From an uncultured Bacillota bacterium (GTDB lineage Bacteria; Bacillota; Clostridia; Oscillospirales; Oscillospiraceae), in assembly GCA_947426945.1 (NCBI GenBank), contig CANEFX010000010.1, positions 27,931-91,930 of the forward strand: DNA of 64,000 bases, in the 5' to 3' direction. Under the pieces are notes generated by a model that was not told the DNA's origin, ran no database searches, and worked only from the letters and a program-made list of their open reading frames with translations. Both the position numbers and the translations under genes were made by a program. This document shows, in pieces, positions 38,496 through 47,237 of this stretch. Positions within the stretch are counted from its first letter, which is position 1. Every line of letters starts with the position of its first letter.

Positions 38496-38537
38496 GCACC
38501 AGCAGGCGCAACGGTGCAGCCTGCTGGTGCTCTTTTT
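38496..38537 (+). terminator. Intrinsic terminator after major tail protein
   Basis: GCACCAGCAGGC-(11 nt)-GCCTGCTGGTGC-TCTTTTT, 12-bp perfect stem. Confidence 0.88.
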
Positions 38538-38568
38538 ATAGCACCGACCAGAGGAGGACAACAGAATA

Positions 38569-38979
38569 ATGGAATTGATTATTAACGACGTGAAACTCGA
38601 AGGCGATCTGATGGATGCGGACTTCATGGAGAAGTTTGAGCAGTCCATGATCAAAATGCGCGACACGGCTCAGGCCAAAAAGCGCGAGAACTTCCCGACC
38701 GCTGCGGCCAATTACCGCGCCCAGTGTGAAGTGGTCAATGTGTGCTTCGACGAGATCTTCGGATCCGGAACGGCCGACAGGCTCTTCCACGGCAAGATGA
38801 ACGTCATGGAGCACCTGAAGGCCATCGAGAAGGTCAGCGAGTGGGCTGCCAGCGAGAGGAAGACTCTCAACGACTTCACCAACCGCTACACCCAGCGCCA
38901 GCAGGCCGCCACCCGGCAGATGCAGACCGCGCAGTTCGTCTCCCAGCAGCACGGTCACGGCAAGGGTAAAAGGCACTGA
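38569..38979 (+). CDS. Tail assembly chaperone-like protein
   Basis: 136 aa; position before Gp15 and tape measure. Confidence 0.7.
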   Translation: MELIINDVKLEGDLMDADFMEKFEQSMIKMRDTAQAKKRENFPTAAANYRAQCEVVNVCFDEIFGSGTADRLFHGKMNVMEHLKAIEKVSEWAASERKTLNDFTNRYTQRQQAATRQMQTAQFVSQQHGHGKGKRH

Positions 38980-39623
38980 ACCTTCTGATCGACGGCCTGC
39001 CCGAAGAGGTCGAGATCGCGGGCCAGATGGTCCCGATCACTACCGACTTTCGCACGGGGATCCTTTTCGAGGAAGTCCTGCAAGACGGTCAGCTCGACGA
39101 TCTGGAAAAGCTCCGGACCGCGCTGGACCTCTATTTTCCGGGCACCGTTTTTGATGGCAGCGTACTCGACGAGGCGATCAATCAAATGATCTGGTTTTAT
39201 CGTTGCGGCGCGGATCCCGCTGAGACGACGGAGGCTGACGCCACGGACAGCGACAAAGACCCGCCCTTTTCTTACGAGTATGACGCCGACTATATTTACT
39301 CCGCGTTTATGCAGGCCTACGGCCTGGACCTGGCGCGACACCCCCTCCACTGGTGGCAGTTTCGAGCGCTTTTTCGATCGCTCCCTGAAGAGACTCAGCT
39401 GGTCAAGATCATCGGCTACCGCACGATGAAGATCCCGGCAAAAGCGTCCAAGGAGCAACGGCAGCACTATGAGCACCTGAAGCGCGTCTATGCGCTCCCT
39501 CAGTCGGCTGACCGGCAGCAGCTCGAAAGTGACCTGAACTCTCTACTCATGAACGGCGGCAACCCTGCCGCCCTTTTAGCAGGAGGAGAAGGTCATGGCA
39601 TCAGACGGGACTCTGAAATTTGA
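38976..39623 (+). CDS. Gp15-family tail assembly protein, probable CTG start
   Basis: In-frame LNLLIDGLPEEVEIAGQMVPITTDFRTGILFEEVL upstream of first ATG (39027); CTG overlaps upstream TGA. Confidence 0.7.
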   Translation: MNLLIDGLPEEVEIAGQMVPITTDFRTGILFEEVLQDGQLDDLEKLRTALDLYFPGTVFDGSVLDEAINQMIWFYRCGADPAETTEADATDSDKDPPFSYEYDADYIYSAFMQAYGLDLARHPLHWWQFRALFRSLPEETQLVKIIGYRTMKIPAKASKEQRQHYEHLKRVYALPQSADRQQLESDLNSLLMNGGNPAALLAGGEGHGIRRDSEI

Positions 39624-42399
39624 TACAAGCCTGGACACTGGCGGTCTACAGTCAGGTATGGGCAAGGTCGCAAGCGTCGCCCAGCAAGCGCTGGGCGTGT
39701 TTACCGGCCAGATGATGACCAGAGCGGTTGATGCTCTGGCCAACCTCGGAAAGTCTGCCCTCGACAGTGTGGGGCAGCTGGAGCAGAACGTCGGAGGCGT
39801 GGAGACGCTCTTCGGCGATGCAGCTGACGCGGTCATCGCGTCGGCGGATCGTGCCTACCAAACGGCGGGCATGTCCGCCAACGACTACATGAGCACGGTC
39901 ACGAGCTTCTCGGCGTCTCTGCTCCAGTCCCTCGGTGGAAACACTGAGGAAGCGGCCAAAGTGGCCGACATGGCCATCATAGACATGGCCGACAATGCGA
40001 ACAAGATGGGCACGTCCATGGACATGATCCAGAACGCCTATCAGGGCTTCGCAAAGCAAAATTACACGATGCTGGACAACCTGAAGCTCGGCTACGGTGG
40101 CACCAAGACAGAGATGGAGCGCCTCCTGGCTGATGCGGAAAAGCTGACCGGCGTCAAGTATGACATCAACAACCTGAACGACGTCTACCAGGCGATCCAT
40201 GCCGTTCAGGAAGAAATGGGGATCACTGGCACCACAGCAAAAGAGGCCGCGAGCACACTGGAGGGCTCTATGGCTTCGGCCAAGGCCGCCTGGGACAACT
40301 TCATGAACGGATCCGGTGACGCGGACCAGCTGGCGGATGCTTTCGCCACAGCGGCGGACAATATCGTCAAAAACCTCGCCGAGATCATCCCGCGCTTTGC
40401 CGAGACACTTCCCGCCCTCGGCGGTGCCATTATTGCACAGATCCCCGGGCTGGTGGCTGCCATCGTCCCTGCCGTGCTTTCAGCTGGCCAGAGTGTTCTG
40501 AAGCAGCTCCAGGAGACGGTCCTGAGCTTTGACTTTGTCGGAACCGCTGACAAGATCGTCCAGACGATCACGGGCTTCATCGAAGGGGACGGGCTGGGCT
40601 CGCTCCTGGACACGCTCACCTCGATCTTTACGGGGATCGTGAGCGGCATCAGCTCCATGCTGCCGTCGCTTCTGCCCGCTCTGGTTGAGCTGATCAGCTA
40701 TGTCACGACCTCGCTCCTGGACCAGCTGCCCGCGATCCTCGACTGCGCTCTGGATCTGATCCTCGGTTTGGCTCAGGGGATCCTCGACGCCCTGCCGGTT
40801 TTGGTCGCTGCTCTGCCTAAGATCATCGACTCGATCGTCAAGTTCCTGGTCTCTTCCATCCCGAAGATCCTGGAGGCTGGGGTCGAGCTTCTGATGGCTC
40901 TGGTCGACGCGCTGCCCGTGGTCATCAAGTCGCTGGTCGCTGCTCTGCCCGAGATTGTGACCTCTATCGTGACCACGCTGGCCGCTTCCGCCCCGGATAT
41001 TCTGGCGGCCGGGATCGACCTCCTGATGGCTCTGGTCGAGGCCATTCCTGACATCATCGTCAAGCTGGCTGCGGCCATCCCTGACATCATCGTGGCCATC
41101 GTTGACGCGCTCGTCGCGGCGGCTCCTCAGGTCCTCGAATGTGCGAAAAACCTCTGGGGGCAGATCACCGCTGCCGTGCCGGAGCTGCTGTCCAAACTCG
41201 GTGAAGCCATCCCCCGGATCGTCACCGCGATCGTTGACGGGCTGGCCACGCTGAAGGACAAGGCGGCCGAGATCTTCCAGATGGTCCTCGACAACCTGCT
41301 GACATGGGGCAGCAATATGATCGCCCAGGCCCAGCAGGCCATGAGCAACATGTTGAACGCGGTCGTCACCGTCGTGCAGCAGCTCCCTGGGAAGGTGTGG
41401 ACCTTCCTCGTCAATACCGTCACCCGGCTGGTCCAGTGGGGCCAGCAGATGCTCAGCAATGCCTCGTCGGCCATGAGCAACATGCTCAGCAAGATCACCA
41501 GCATCGTGCAGCAGCTCCCTGGGAAGGTCTGGACGCACCTGGTCAACACGGTGAACAAGCTGATCCAATGGGGTCAGCAGATGCTCAGCAACGCCTCGAC
41601 GGCCATGAGCAACATGCTCAGCAAGATCAACAGCATCGTGCAGGAGCTTCCGGGAAAAGTCTGGACGCACCTGGTCAATACGGTGAACAAGGTCATCAGC
41701 TGGGGCCAGCAGATGGTCTCTAATGCCAGCACGGCCGTGAGCAACATGCTCAGCAAGGTGTCCAGCACGCTCCAGCAGCTCCCTGGGAAGGTCTGGACCT
41801 ATCTCAGCCAGGCGGCTTCAAAAGTCGTTTCCTGGGGCACTGAGCTGGCCAGCAAGGGCGCTGCAGCGGCGAAGCAGCTCTTCGACTCCGTCGTCAATGG
41901 GCTGAAGTCTCTGCCCGATAAGATCAAAGAGGTCGGCAGCAACATCGTCAGCGGGCTCTGGAACGGCATCAGCTCCGGCTGGGACTGGCTGAAGAACAAG
42001 GTCGCTAACCTGGCTTCGAGCCTTTTGGATGCGGCTAAGGACGCCCTGGGCATCAACTCGCCGTCGACAGAGTTCCGGGACGAGGTCGGCCGCTGGCTCC
42101 CTCCTGGCATCGGTGAGGGCTTTGAGAAAGCCATGCCTGACGCTGTCAAAGACATGCAGCTCCAGGCGAAGAAAATGGTCGCAAAGATGCAGACCGCTGT
42201 CTCGGCTTCCGCTGGATCTCTGAACCTGAACGCCTCCGGCGCGGCAAGTGCGAGAGCGCTGACCACGACCGGCACCAGCGTTTACTATGACCAGCGCATG
42301 GAACAGCAGAACACCTACAACGTGCCCGTGGCAACGCCTTCCGAAGTGAGCAAGGCCCAGCGCGAGGCGCTGCGGAACATAGTGGGAGGTGTGAAATGA
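39595..42399 (+). CDS. Tail tape measure protein
   Basis: 934 aa; long helical protein with hydrophobic middle and repeats. Confidence 0.93.
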   Translation: MASDGTLKFDTSLDTGGLQSGMGKVASVAQQALGVFTGQMMTRAVDALANLGKSALDSVGQLEQNVGGVETLFGDAADAVIASADRAYQTAGMSANDYMSTVTSFSASLLQSLGGNTEEAAKVADMAIIDMADNANKMGTSMDMIQNAYQGFAKQNYTMLDNLKLGYGGTKTEMERLLADAEKLTGVKYDINNLNDVYQAIHAVQEEMGITGTTAKEAASTLEGSMASAKAAWDNFMNGSGDADQLADAFATAADNIVKNLAEIIPRFAETLPALGGAIIAQIPGLVAAIVPAVLSAGQSVLKQLQETVLSFDFVGTADKIVQTITGFIEGDGLGSLLDTLTSIFTGIVSGISSMLPSLLPALVELISYVTTSLLDQLPAILDCALDLILGLAQGILDALPVLVAALPKIIDSIVKFLVSSIPKILEAGVELLMALVDALPVVIKSLVAALPEIVTSIVTTLAASAPDILAAGIDLLMALVEAIPDIIVKLAAAIPDIIVAIVDALVAAAPQVLECAKNLWGQITAAVPELLSKLGEAIPRIVTAIVDGLATLKDKAAEIFQMVLDNLLTWGSNMIAQAQQAMSNMLNAVVTVVQQLPGKVWTFLVNTVTRLVQWGQQMLSNASSAMSNMLSKITSIVQQLPGKVWTHLVNTVNKLIQWGQQMLSNASTAMSNMLSKINSIVQELPGKVWTHLVNTVNKVISWGQQMVSNASTAVSNMLSKVSSTLQQLPGKVWTYLSQAASKVVSWGTELASKGAAAAKQLFDSVVNGLKSLPDKIKEVGSNIVSGLWNGISSGWDWLKNKVANLASSLLDAAKDALGINSPSTEFRDEVGRWLPPGIGEGFEKAMPDAVKDMQLQAKKMVAKMQTAVSASAGSLNLNASGAASARALTTTGTSVYYDQRMEQQNTYNVPVATPSEVSKAQREALRNIVGGVK
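41320..41830 (+). repeat. 132-bp (44-aa) tandem repeats in tape measure gene, ~3.7 copies
   Basis: cagcagctccctgggaaggtctgg phase repeats at 41377, 41509, 41641, 41773. Confidence 0.85.
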
Positions 42400-43313
42400 C
42401 ACGAAACACAATCACCATAGAGCTGACCTGCAACGGCAAGACGCTCCGCATGGGCCCGAACGAGGACATCGACATCACCAAAGTGACGGGCCTGGAGTCC
42501 TCTGAGCTGGAGCTCAGCACGTCGGACAACGCCCTGGTGGACGGGGCGTCGGTGGATGGCAAAAAGATCAAACCGCGCCCGATCCACATCGAGGCCAGCT
42601 TCAAGAGCAACAAAAACAACCCCGAGAACCGGGCCCGCGTGATCCAGTTCTTCAATCCAAAGTACACCGGCCGCGCCCTGATCATCAACATGGGCGTGAG
42701 CCGGAACATCGAGTACGAGCTGGAGGGCTGGACTTTTGGCACGGCTCAAAACATGGACAACAAGCTCCGGATCCTGGTCGACCTAATCTGCCCGGATCCG
42801 TACATGCTGAACGTCGACAACTTCGGCAAAAACATGGCCAATATCTCCCCGCTCTTCGCCTTCCCCTGGAGGGTGCTGGCGACCAGAGCCACGGGCAAGC
42901 TGGACTATCCGCCGAAGGCCCGGGGGCTGATGCTGGGCGGCATGACAATGGGCTACCGGACACTGCACAAGGAGGTCGTTCTTTCCAACGATGGAGACGT
43001 CCCGACCGGCGTCCAGATCCAGTTCATCGCTACCCGGGGCAGCGTTACCAACCCGAAGATCACCAACACCGGCACCGGCCAGTTTATGAGGGTCAAGGTG
43101 GTCATGCAGCAGGGCGACATCCTGCTGATCGACACAAACGACCGGCACCAGGTCATCACGCTGAACGGCGTCAACTGCTACCAGCGCATTGACCGCCAGA
43201 GCGAGCCCTTCCAGCTCGCCGTGGGTGACAACTATCTGGAGTATGACGCGGATGGGAACTACACCAACCTGGACGTCAACCTTTTTTATACTCCGAAGTA
43301 TCTGGGGGTATAG
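42396..43313 (+). CDS. Distal tail (Dit)-like protein
   Basis: 305 aa; position after tape measure; YTGRALIINMGVSRNIEYELEGWTFG. Confidence 0.75.
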   Translation: MTRNTITIELTCNGKTLRMGPNEDIDITKVTGLESSELELSTSDNALVDGASVDGKKIKPRPIHIEASFKSNKNNPENRARVIQFFNPKYTGRALIINMGVSRNIEYELEGWTFGTAQNMDNKLRILVDLICPDPYMLNVDNFGKNMANISPLFAFPWRVLATRATGKLDYPPKARGLMLGGMTMGYRTLHKEVVLSNDGDVPTGVQIQFIATRGSVTNPKITNTGTGQFMRVKVVMQQGDILLIDTNDRHQVITLNGVNCYQRIDRQSEPFQLAVGDNYLEYDADGNYTNLDVNLFYTPKYLGV

Positions 43314-43316
43314 CCT

Positions 43317-44426
43317 ATGCAGCTGATCATTCTCGACAAAAACATGGACACGCTCGGCGCGGTGAGCGTTTTCAATACTCTGATATGGGACCGGCGTTAT
43401 TATGACTCCGGCCTCTTTGAGCTCTACACTCCCGCCGAGTTTTTTGAGCTTATGAACACCGGCCGCTACCTCTACCGGAGCGACCGGACTGATCTCGGCG
43501 TCATCCGGGAAGTCAACTTTGCCCGGGACGCCAAGGGCGCACGGACGGCCTACTGCAAGGGCTATTTTTCGGAGGAGCTGCTGAACGATCGGGTCCTGAA
43601 CACCCAGATCAACATCACCGGCACTCCGGAAGCTATCGGCCGCCAGCTGGTCCAGAAGTTCGCCATCAACCCGACCGACGCTGGCCGCAAGATCGCGCAC
43701 CTACAGCTCGGAGCGCTTTCCGGCGTCGGCAGCAGCATCACCGTCATGGCCACCGGCGACCGGCTGGGCGACAAACTCTACGAGGTCGAAAAGACCCAGG
43801 AGCTCAGCCACCGGCTCGCCTATGACTATCAGGCCAACACCCTCTCCTTTGTGGTGTGGCAGGGCAAGGATCGAACCGACGCGCAAGAGGTCAACAGCTG
43901 GGCCATCTTCTCCGACAGCTTTTACAATGTCAAAAATGCGGTTTATGACCGGGACGAGTCGGAGTGCAAAAACTTCGCTTATGTGGCCGGGGAAGGTGAA
44001 GGGGCCGCCCGGGTCATCGTGGAGGTGGACATCCGGAGCAATCCGAACGAGGAACGCCGGGAGCTCTATGTGGACGCAAGAGACCTGCAGAGCACCTACA
44101 CGGACGACAACGGCAGCGAGCACACCTACACCCAGGCACAATACCGGCAGCTGCTCCGGCAGCGCGGCCTGGAAAAGCTGGCGGAATACGAAAAAGTGGA
44201 GACGGTCAACAGCGACGTGGATCCGGACGCCAATCTGGTCTATATGACAGACTTCGACCTGGGCGACCTCTGCACCTACCGCTACACCGACGTCGGCATT
44301 GAGACGACCAAGCGGATCACCGAGATCCAGGAGGTCTACGAGAGCAGCAAGCAGACGCTCAGCGTGGTCTTCGGCAATGACATGGCGACGTCTATCACAA
44401 AAATCATAAAGAGGGAGGCATCGTAA
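43317..44426 (+). CDS. Siphovirus Gp37-like tail/baseplate protein
   Basis: 369 aa; MQLIILDKNMDTLGAVSVFNTLIWDRRYYDSGLFELYTP. Confidence 0.8.
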   Translation: MQLIILDKNMDTLGAVSVFNTLIWDRRYYDSGLFELYTPAEFFELMNTGRYLYRSDRTDLGVIREVNFARDAKGARTAYCKGYFSEELLNDRVLNTQINITGTPEAIGRQLVQKFAINPTDAGRKIAHLQLGALSGVGSSITVMATGDRLGDKLYEVEKTQELSHRLAYDYQANTLSFVVWQGKDRTDAQEVNSWAIFSDSFYNVKNAVYDRDESECKNFAYVAGEGEGAARVIVEVDIRSNPNEERRELYVDARDLQSTYTDDNGSEHTYTQAQYRQLLRQRGLEKLAEYEKVETVNSDVDPDANLVYMTDFDLGDLCTYRYTDVGIETTKRITEIQEVYESSKQTLSVVFGNDMATSITKIIKREAS

Positions 44427-44429
44427 ATT

Positions 44430-45407
44430 ATGGCTATGAGATACGGATATTTTGACTCAGAGATCACCGGGGTCGACTCTGAGGGTATGCCTATTTTTGA
44501 CCGAGCAGAAACGTCAGAGCTCTTTCGGCTCTTGTTTGCGAAGCTGCTCACCAACGGGGTGCTGGCTCTGCCCGGGGACTGTTTTCAGGTCGTCGCGGGC
44601 AGTTCCGGCCTGACCGTAAAGATCCGCCCAGGCTTCGGCCTGATCAACGGGGCCTTTGCCTATGACGAGGCAGAGGAGACCTACGCACTCGCGACAGCGC
44701 CCACACAATACAGCCGGATCGACCGCGTCGTGCTCCGCTGCAACTACCTGGAGCGCCTCTGCGAGATCATCGTCAAAACCGGCACACCTGCGGCCAACCC
44801 CGTCCCGCCTGAGCTTCTCCAGCCGTCCAGCGGCGACTATTATGAGCTGGGCCTGGCTCTGGTCAGCATCGGCACCAACCAGGGCGTCATCACCCAGAGC
44901 TCCATCACGGACACCCGGGCGGACAGCTCTGTCTGCGGCTTCATCACCCAGCTGATCGACCACCTCGACACGGAGGTCTTCTATGATCAGTTCAATGCTT
45001 TTTATACGGAGTTCGTGGAGAAGTCGGACGCCAGTTACGAGATGTTCCAAAACATGGCCACGCAAGCCTATAACGGCTACACGGCGGCGATCGACGAGTA
45101 CATCGAGCAGCTGGAGGCAAAGGGCAACGCGGATCTCACCGCGACCACCGAGGCCCTGAAAGAGTTCCAGCGGAACAGTCAGAACGCTTTCAACGCCTGG
45201 TTTGCAGAAGTGCAGGGGCTCCTCGACGAGGACGTCGCCGGGCGTCTGATCAACATCACGAACGAGCAAGGCGAGCGTCTCAGCCTGCTCGAATACATGA
45301 ACATCCACAACGACTTCTTCGCGCCGCTGCTGGATGATGATGGCAACGTGATCCTGGACGACGATGACAATGCTGTCATGGTCGACTGGAAATATATGTA
45401 CGCATAA
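44430..45407 (+). CDS. Baseplate/tail fiber-like protein
   Basis: 325 aa; RYGYFDSEITGVDSEGMPIFDRAETSELFRLLFAKLLTNGVLALPGDCFQV. Confidence 0.75.
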   Translation: MAMRYGYFDSEITGVDSEGMPIFDRAETSELFRLLFAKLLTNGVLALPGDCFQVVAGSSGLTVKIRPGFGLINGAFAYDEAEETYALATAPTQYSRIDRVVLRCNYLERLCEIIVKTGTPAANPVPPELLQPSSGDYYELGLALVSIGTNQGVITQSSITDTRADSSVCGFITQLIDHLDTEVFYDQFNAFYTEFVEKSDASYEMFQNMATQAYNGYTAAIDEYIEQLEAKGNADLTATTEALKEFQRNSQNAFNAWFAEVQGLLDEDVAGRLINITNEQGERLSLLEYMNIHNDFFAPLLDDDGNVILDDDDNAVMVDWKYMYA

Positions 45408-45423
45408 GAAGGGAGAAAACAAC

Positions 45424-46395
45424 ATGCAGATCAACATCGAAAACGGCAAGCGCTTCAATGAGGAGCCCGCGATCGCGGCAGTCTCCAGCGGCAACGACAT
45501 CGTTCTGGTCCGTCTGGCAGACGGCACCGGCGTCAAGGCCCTGAAGCTGTCCGCGCTGGGCGCCTTCATCACTGGCGACCTGAGCACGCTGGAGACAGCG
45601 GACAAGACCAGTCTGGTCGCTGCCCTCAATGAGGTGCTGGGCGACACCAAGACAAACGCCCAGGCGATCGAGGACCTGGAAACGCTGACCGACATCCTCA
45701 CCAAGCCTGGCGCCTCCAGAGCGAACTCGCTCATTGTGGAGTACGACCTGGGCACCAGCTTCACAGCGGAGCAGTCCCAGGACATCCGCTCGGGGGCTTT
45801 CAGCAAGGTCCGCGCCGGGGGCTACTGGACCATCAACGGCCGGAAATACTGGGCGGCCCATGCCGACTACCGGCTCCACTGCGGGGACACTGAGCTCACC
45901 CGGCACCACATGCTGGTATTTCCGGACAAGTCGCTCTACAACGGCGTCATGAACGACACCAACGTCACGACCGGCGCCTACTACGGCAGCAAGATGAAGA
46001 CCTCCGGCCTGGCTGCGGCTCTGGCGACTATCAAGCAGGACTTCGGCGCGGATCACATCCTGACCCACCGCCAGCTCCTGGCCAATGCTGTCAGCAACGG
46101 CATGAGCTCCGGCTGGTCCTGGTATGACACACAGATCGACCTCATGAATGAGCACATGGTCTACGGCTCCCACGCCTGGGGCGGCGGATCGCAGAATGGT
46201 TACGACACCGGCATCGACAAGAGTCAGCTGGCTCTGTTCCAGGCGCGTCCGGATCTGATCACGAATAGGGAAAACTGGTGGCTGCGGGATGTTCGGTCGG
46301 CGGCGCTCTTCTGCAACGTCGACTCCTATGGCTTTGCCTACTACTGGAACGCCTCGCACTCCGTCGGCGTCCGCCCGGCTTTCCTGATCTACTGA
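45424..46395 (+). CDS. Tail-tip/receptor-binding protein with C-type-lectin-like C-terminus; DGR target 1
   Basis: 323 aa; C-terminal RSAALFCNVDSYGFAYYWNASHSVGVRPAFLIY encoded by VR1; adjacent avd/TR/RT. Confidence 0.92.
   Translation: MQINIENGKRFNEEPAIAAVSSGNDIVLVRLADGTGVKALKLSALGAFITGDLSTLETADKTSLVAALNEVLGDTKTNAQAIEDLETLTDILTKPGASRANSLIVEYDLGTSFTAEQSQDIRSGAFSKVRAGGYWTINGRKYWAAHADYRLHCGDTELTRHHMLVFPDKSLYNGVMNDTNVTTGAYYGSKMKTSGLAAALATIKQDFGADHILTHRQLLANAVSNGMSSGWSWYDTQIDLMNEHMVYGSHAWGGGSQNGYDTGIDKSQLALFQARPDLITNRENWWLRDVRSAALFCNVDSYGFAYYWNASHSVGVRPAFLIY
46290..46383 (+). repeat. DGR variable repeat VR1
   Basis: 94-nt ungapped match to TR; 14 substitutions, all at TR adenines. Confidence 0.97.
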
Positions 46396-46404
46396 TCGAC
46401 AATC

Positions 46405-46425
46405 CCCGGGCCCTTGCGGCCCGGG
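46405..46425 (+). other. DGR post-VR hairpin (VR1)
   Basis: CCCGGGCC-CTTGC-GGCCCGGG, 21 bp after VR1 end. Confidence 0.85.
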
Positions 46426-46446
46426 ATGATAAGGAGATAACGAAGC

Positions 46447-47001
46447 ATGTCAGACATCCCAAAAAGCGAGCGCTCTGAGTCACCTCTTCGCGCTCAACAC
46501 ATGATCTACAACATCAGGAAGCGGATCACCGCCGAGCTGATGGCGACCTTCGGCTACAGTCAAAAGCGCTTTGAAAAGCACATCAAGGCCGTGACTGCCT
46601 ATGTGGTCAACGAAGAAGAGCGCGAGGAGCTGGCGGCAAAGATCCGCGAGCAGGAGGAAGATTTCAACCTCTGGTTTATCCAGCAGGAGCGGGCCAGGGT
46701 GCTCACGTTCTGCCAGGACATCAGCGTCCACATGCGGGCAGCCAATACCATCTGGCCGGACTACTGGTCGGAATATGAGGAGAGGCGGCTGCAATGGGAC
46801 AAGGCGATGGAGTGCTGCAATATGCTCCAGGACGAGCTCCAATATATCGCGGAAGTCCTTCCGGCAGACAAAAACAAGTACACCGGCATCGTGCTGGAGA
46901 TCGAGCACCTGTTCAACACGATCAAGAGCCTCCGGCAGTCTGACAACCGTTTCAAAAAACACTTGAAAGGACCAAAGCGCAAAGCAGCGGGTGACTCTTG
47001 A
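46447..47001 (+). CDS. avd: Avd-like accessory variability protein
   Basis: 184 aa helical protein between target and TR; stop 3 nt before TR. Confidence 0.85.
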   Translation: MSDIPKSERSESPLRAQHMIYNIRKRITAELMATFGYSQKRFEKHIKAVTAYVVNEEEREELAAKIREQEEDFNLWFIQQERARVLTFCQDISVHMRAANTIWPDYWSEYEERRLQWDKAMECCNMLQDELQYIAEVLPADKNKYTGIVLEIEHLFNTIKSLRQSDNRFKKHLKGPKRKAAGDS

Positions 47002-47237
47002 TATTGTTCGGTCGGCGACGAACTTCTGCAACGTCAACAACAATGGCAATGCCAACAACTGGAACGCCTCGAACTCCATCGGCGTCCGCCCGGATTTCAC
47101 AACCGTGCATCCTATCGGGCTGGATCCCGCGCACGGCAATGGGAAAGGAAGAGTCATCCCTTCGGCCGCTAAGCCGATAAATGCCAACCGCGACGTGGCC
47201 GGTTACGATCGCTGTCACTATTGCGCGGTTTATTTTT
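47000..47237 (+). ncRNA. DGR template RNA (TR plus spacer) region
   Basis: TR plus spacer between avd and RT; no convincing CDS; ends at RT start. Confidence 0.6.
47005..47098 (+). repeat. DGR template repeat TR
   Basis: Ten AAY codons in target reading frame; source of both VRs. Confidence 0.97.

Noticed and set aside
46405-46425. Post-VR1 hairpin as a rho-independent terminator
   Set aside because: No T-run follows, and avd starts 22 bp downstream with its RBS
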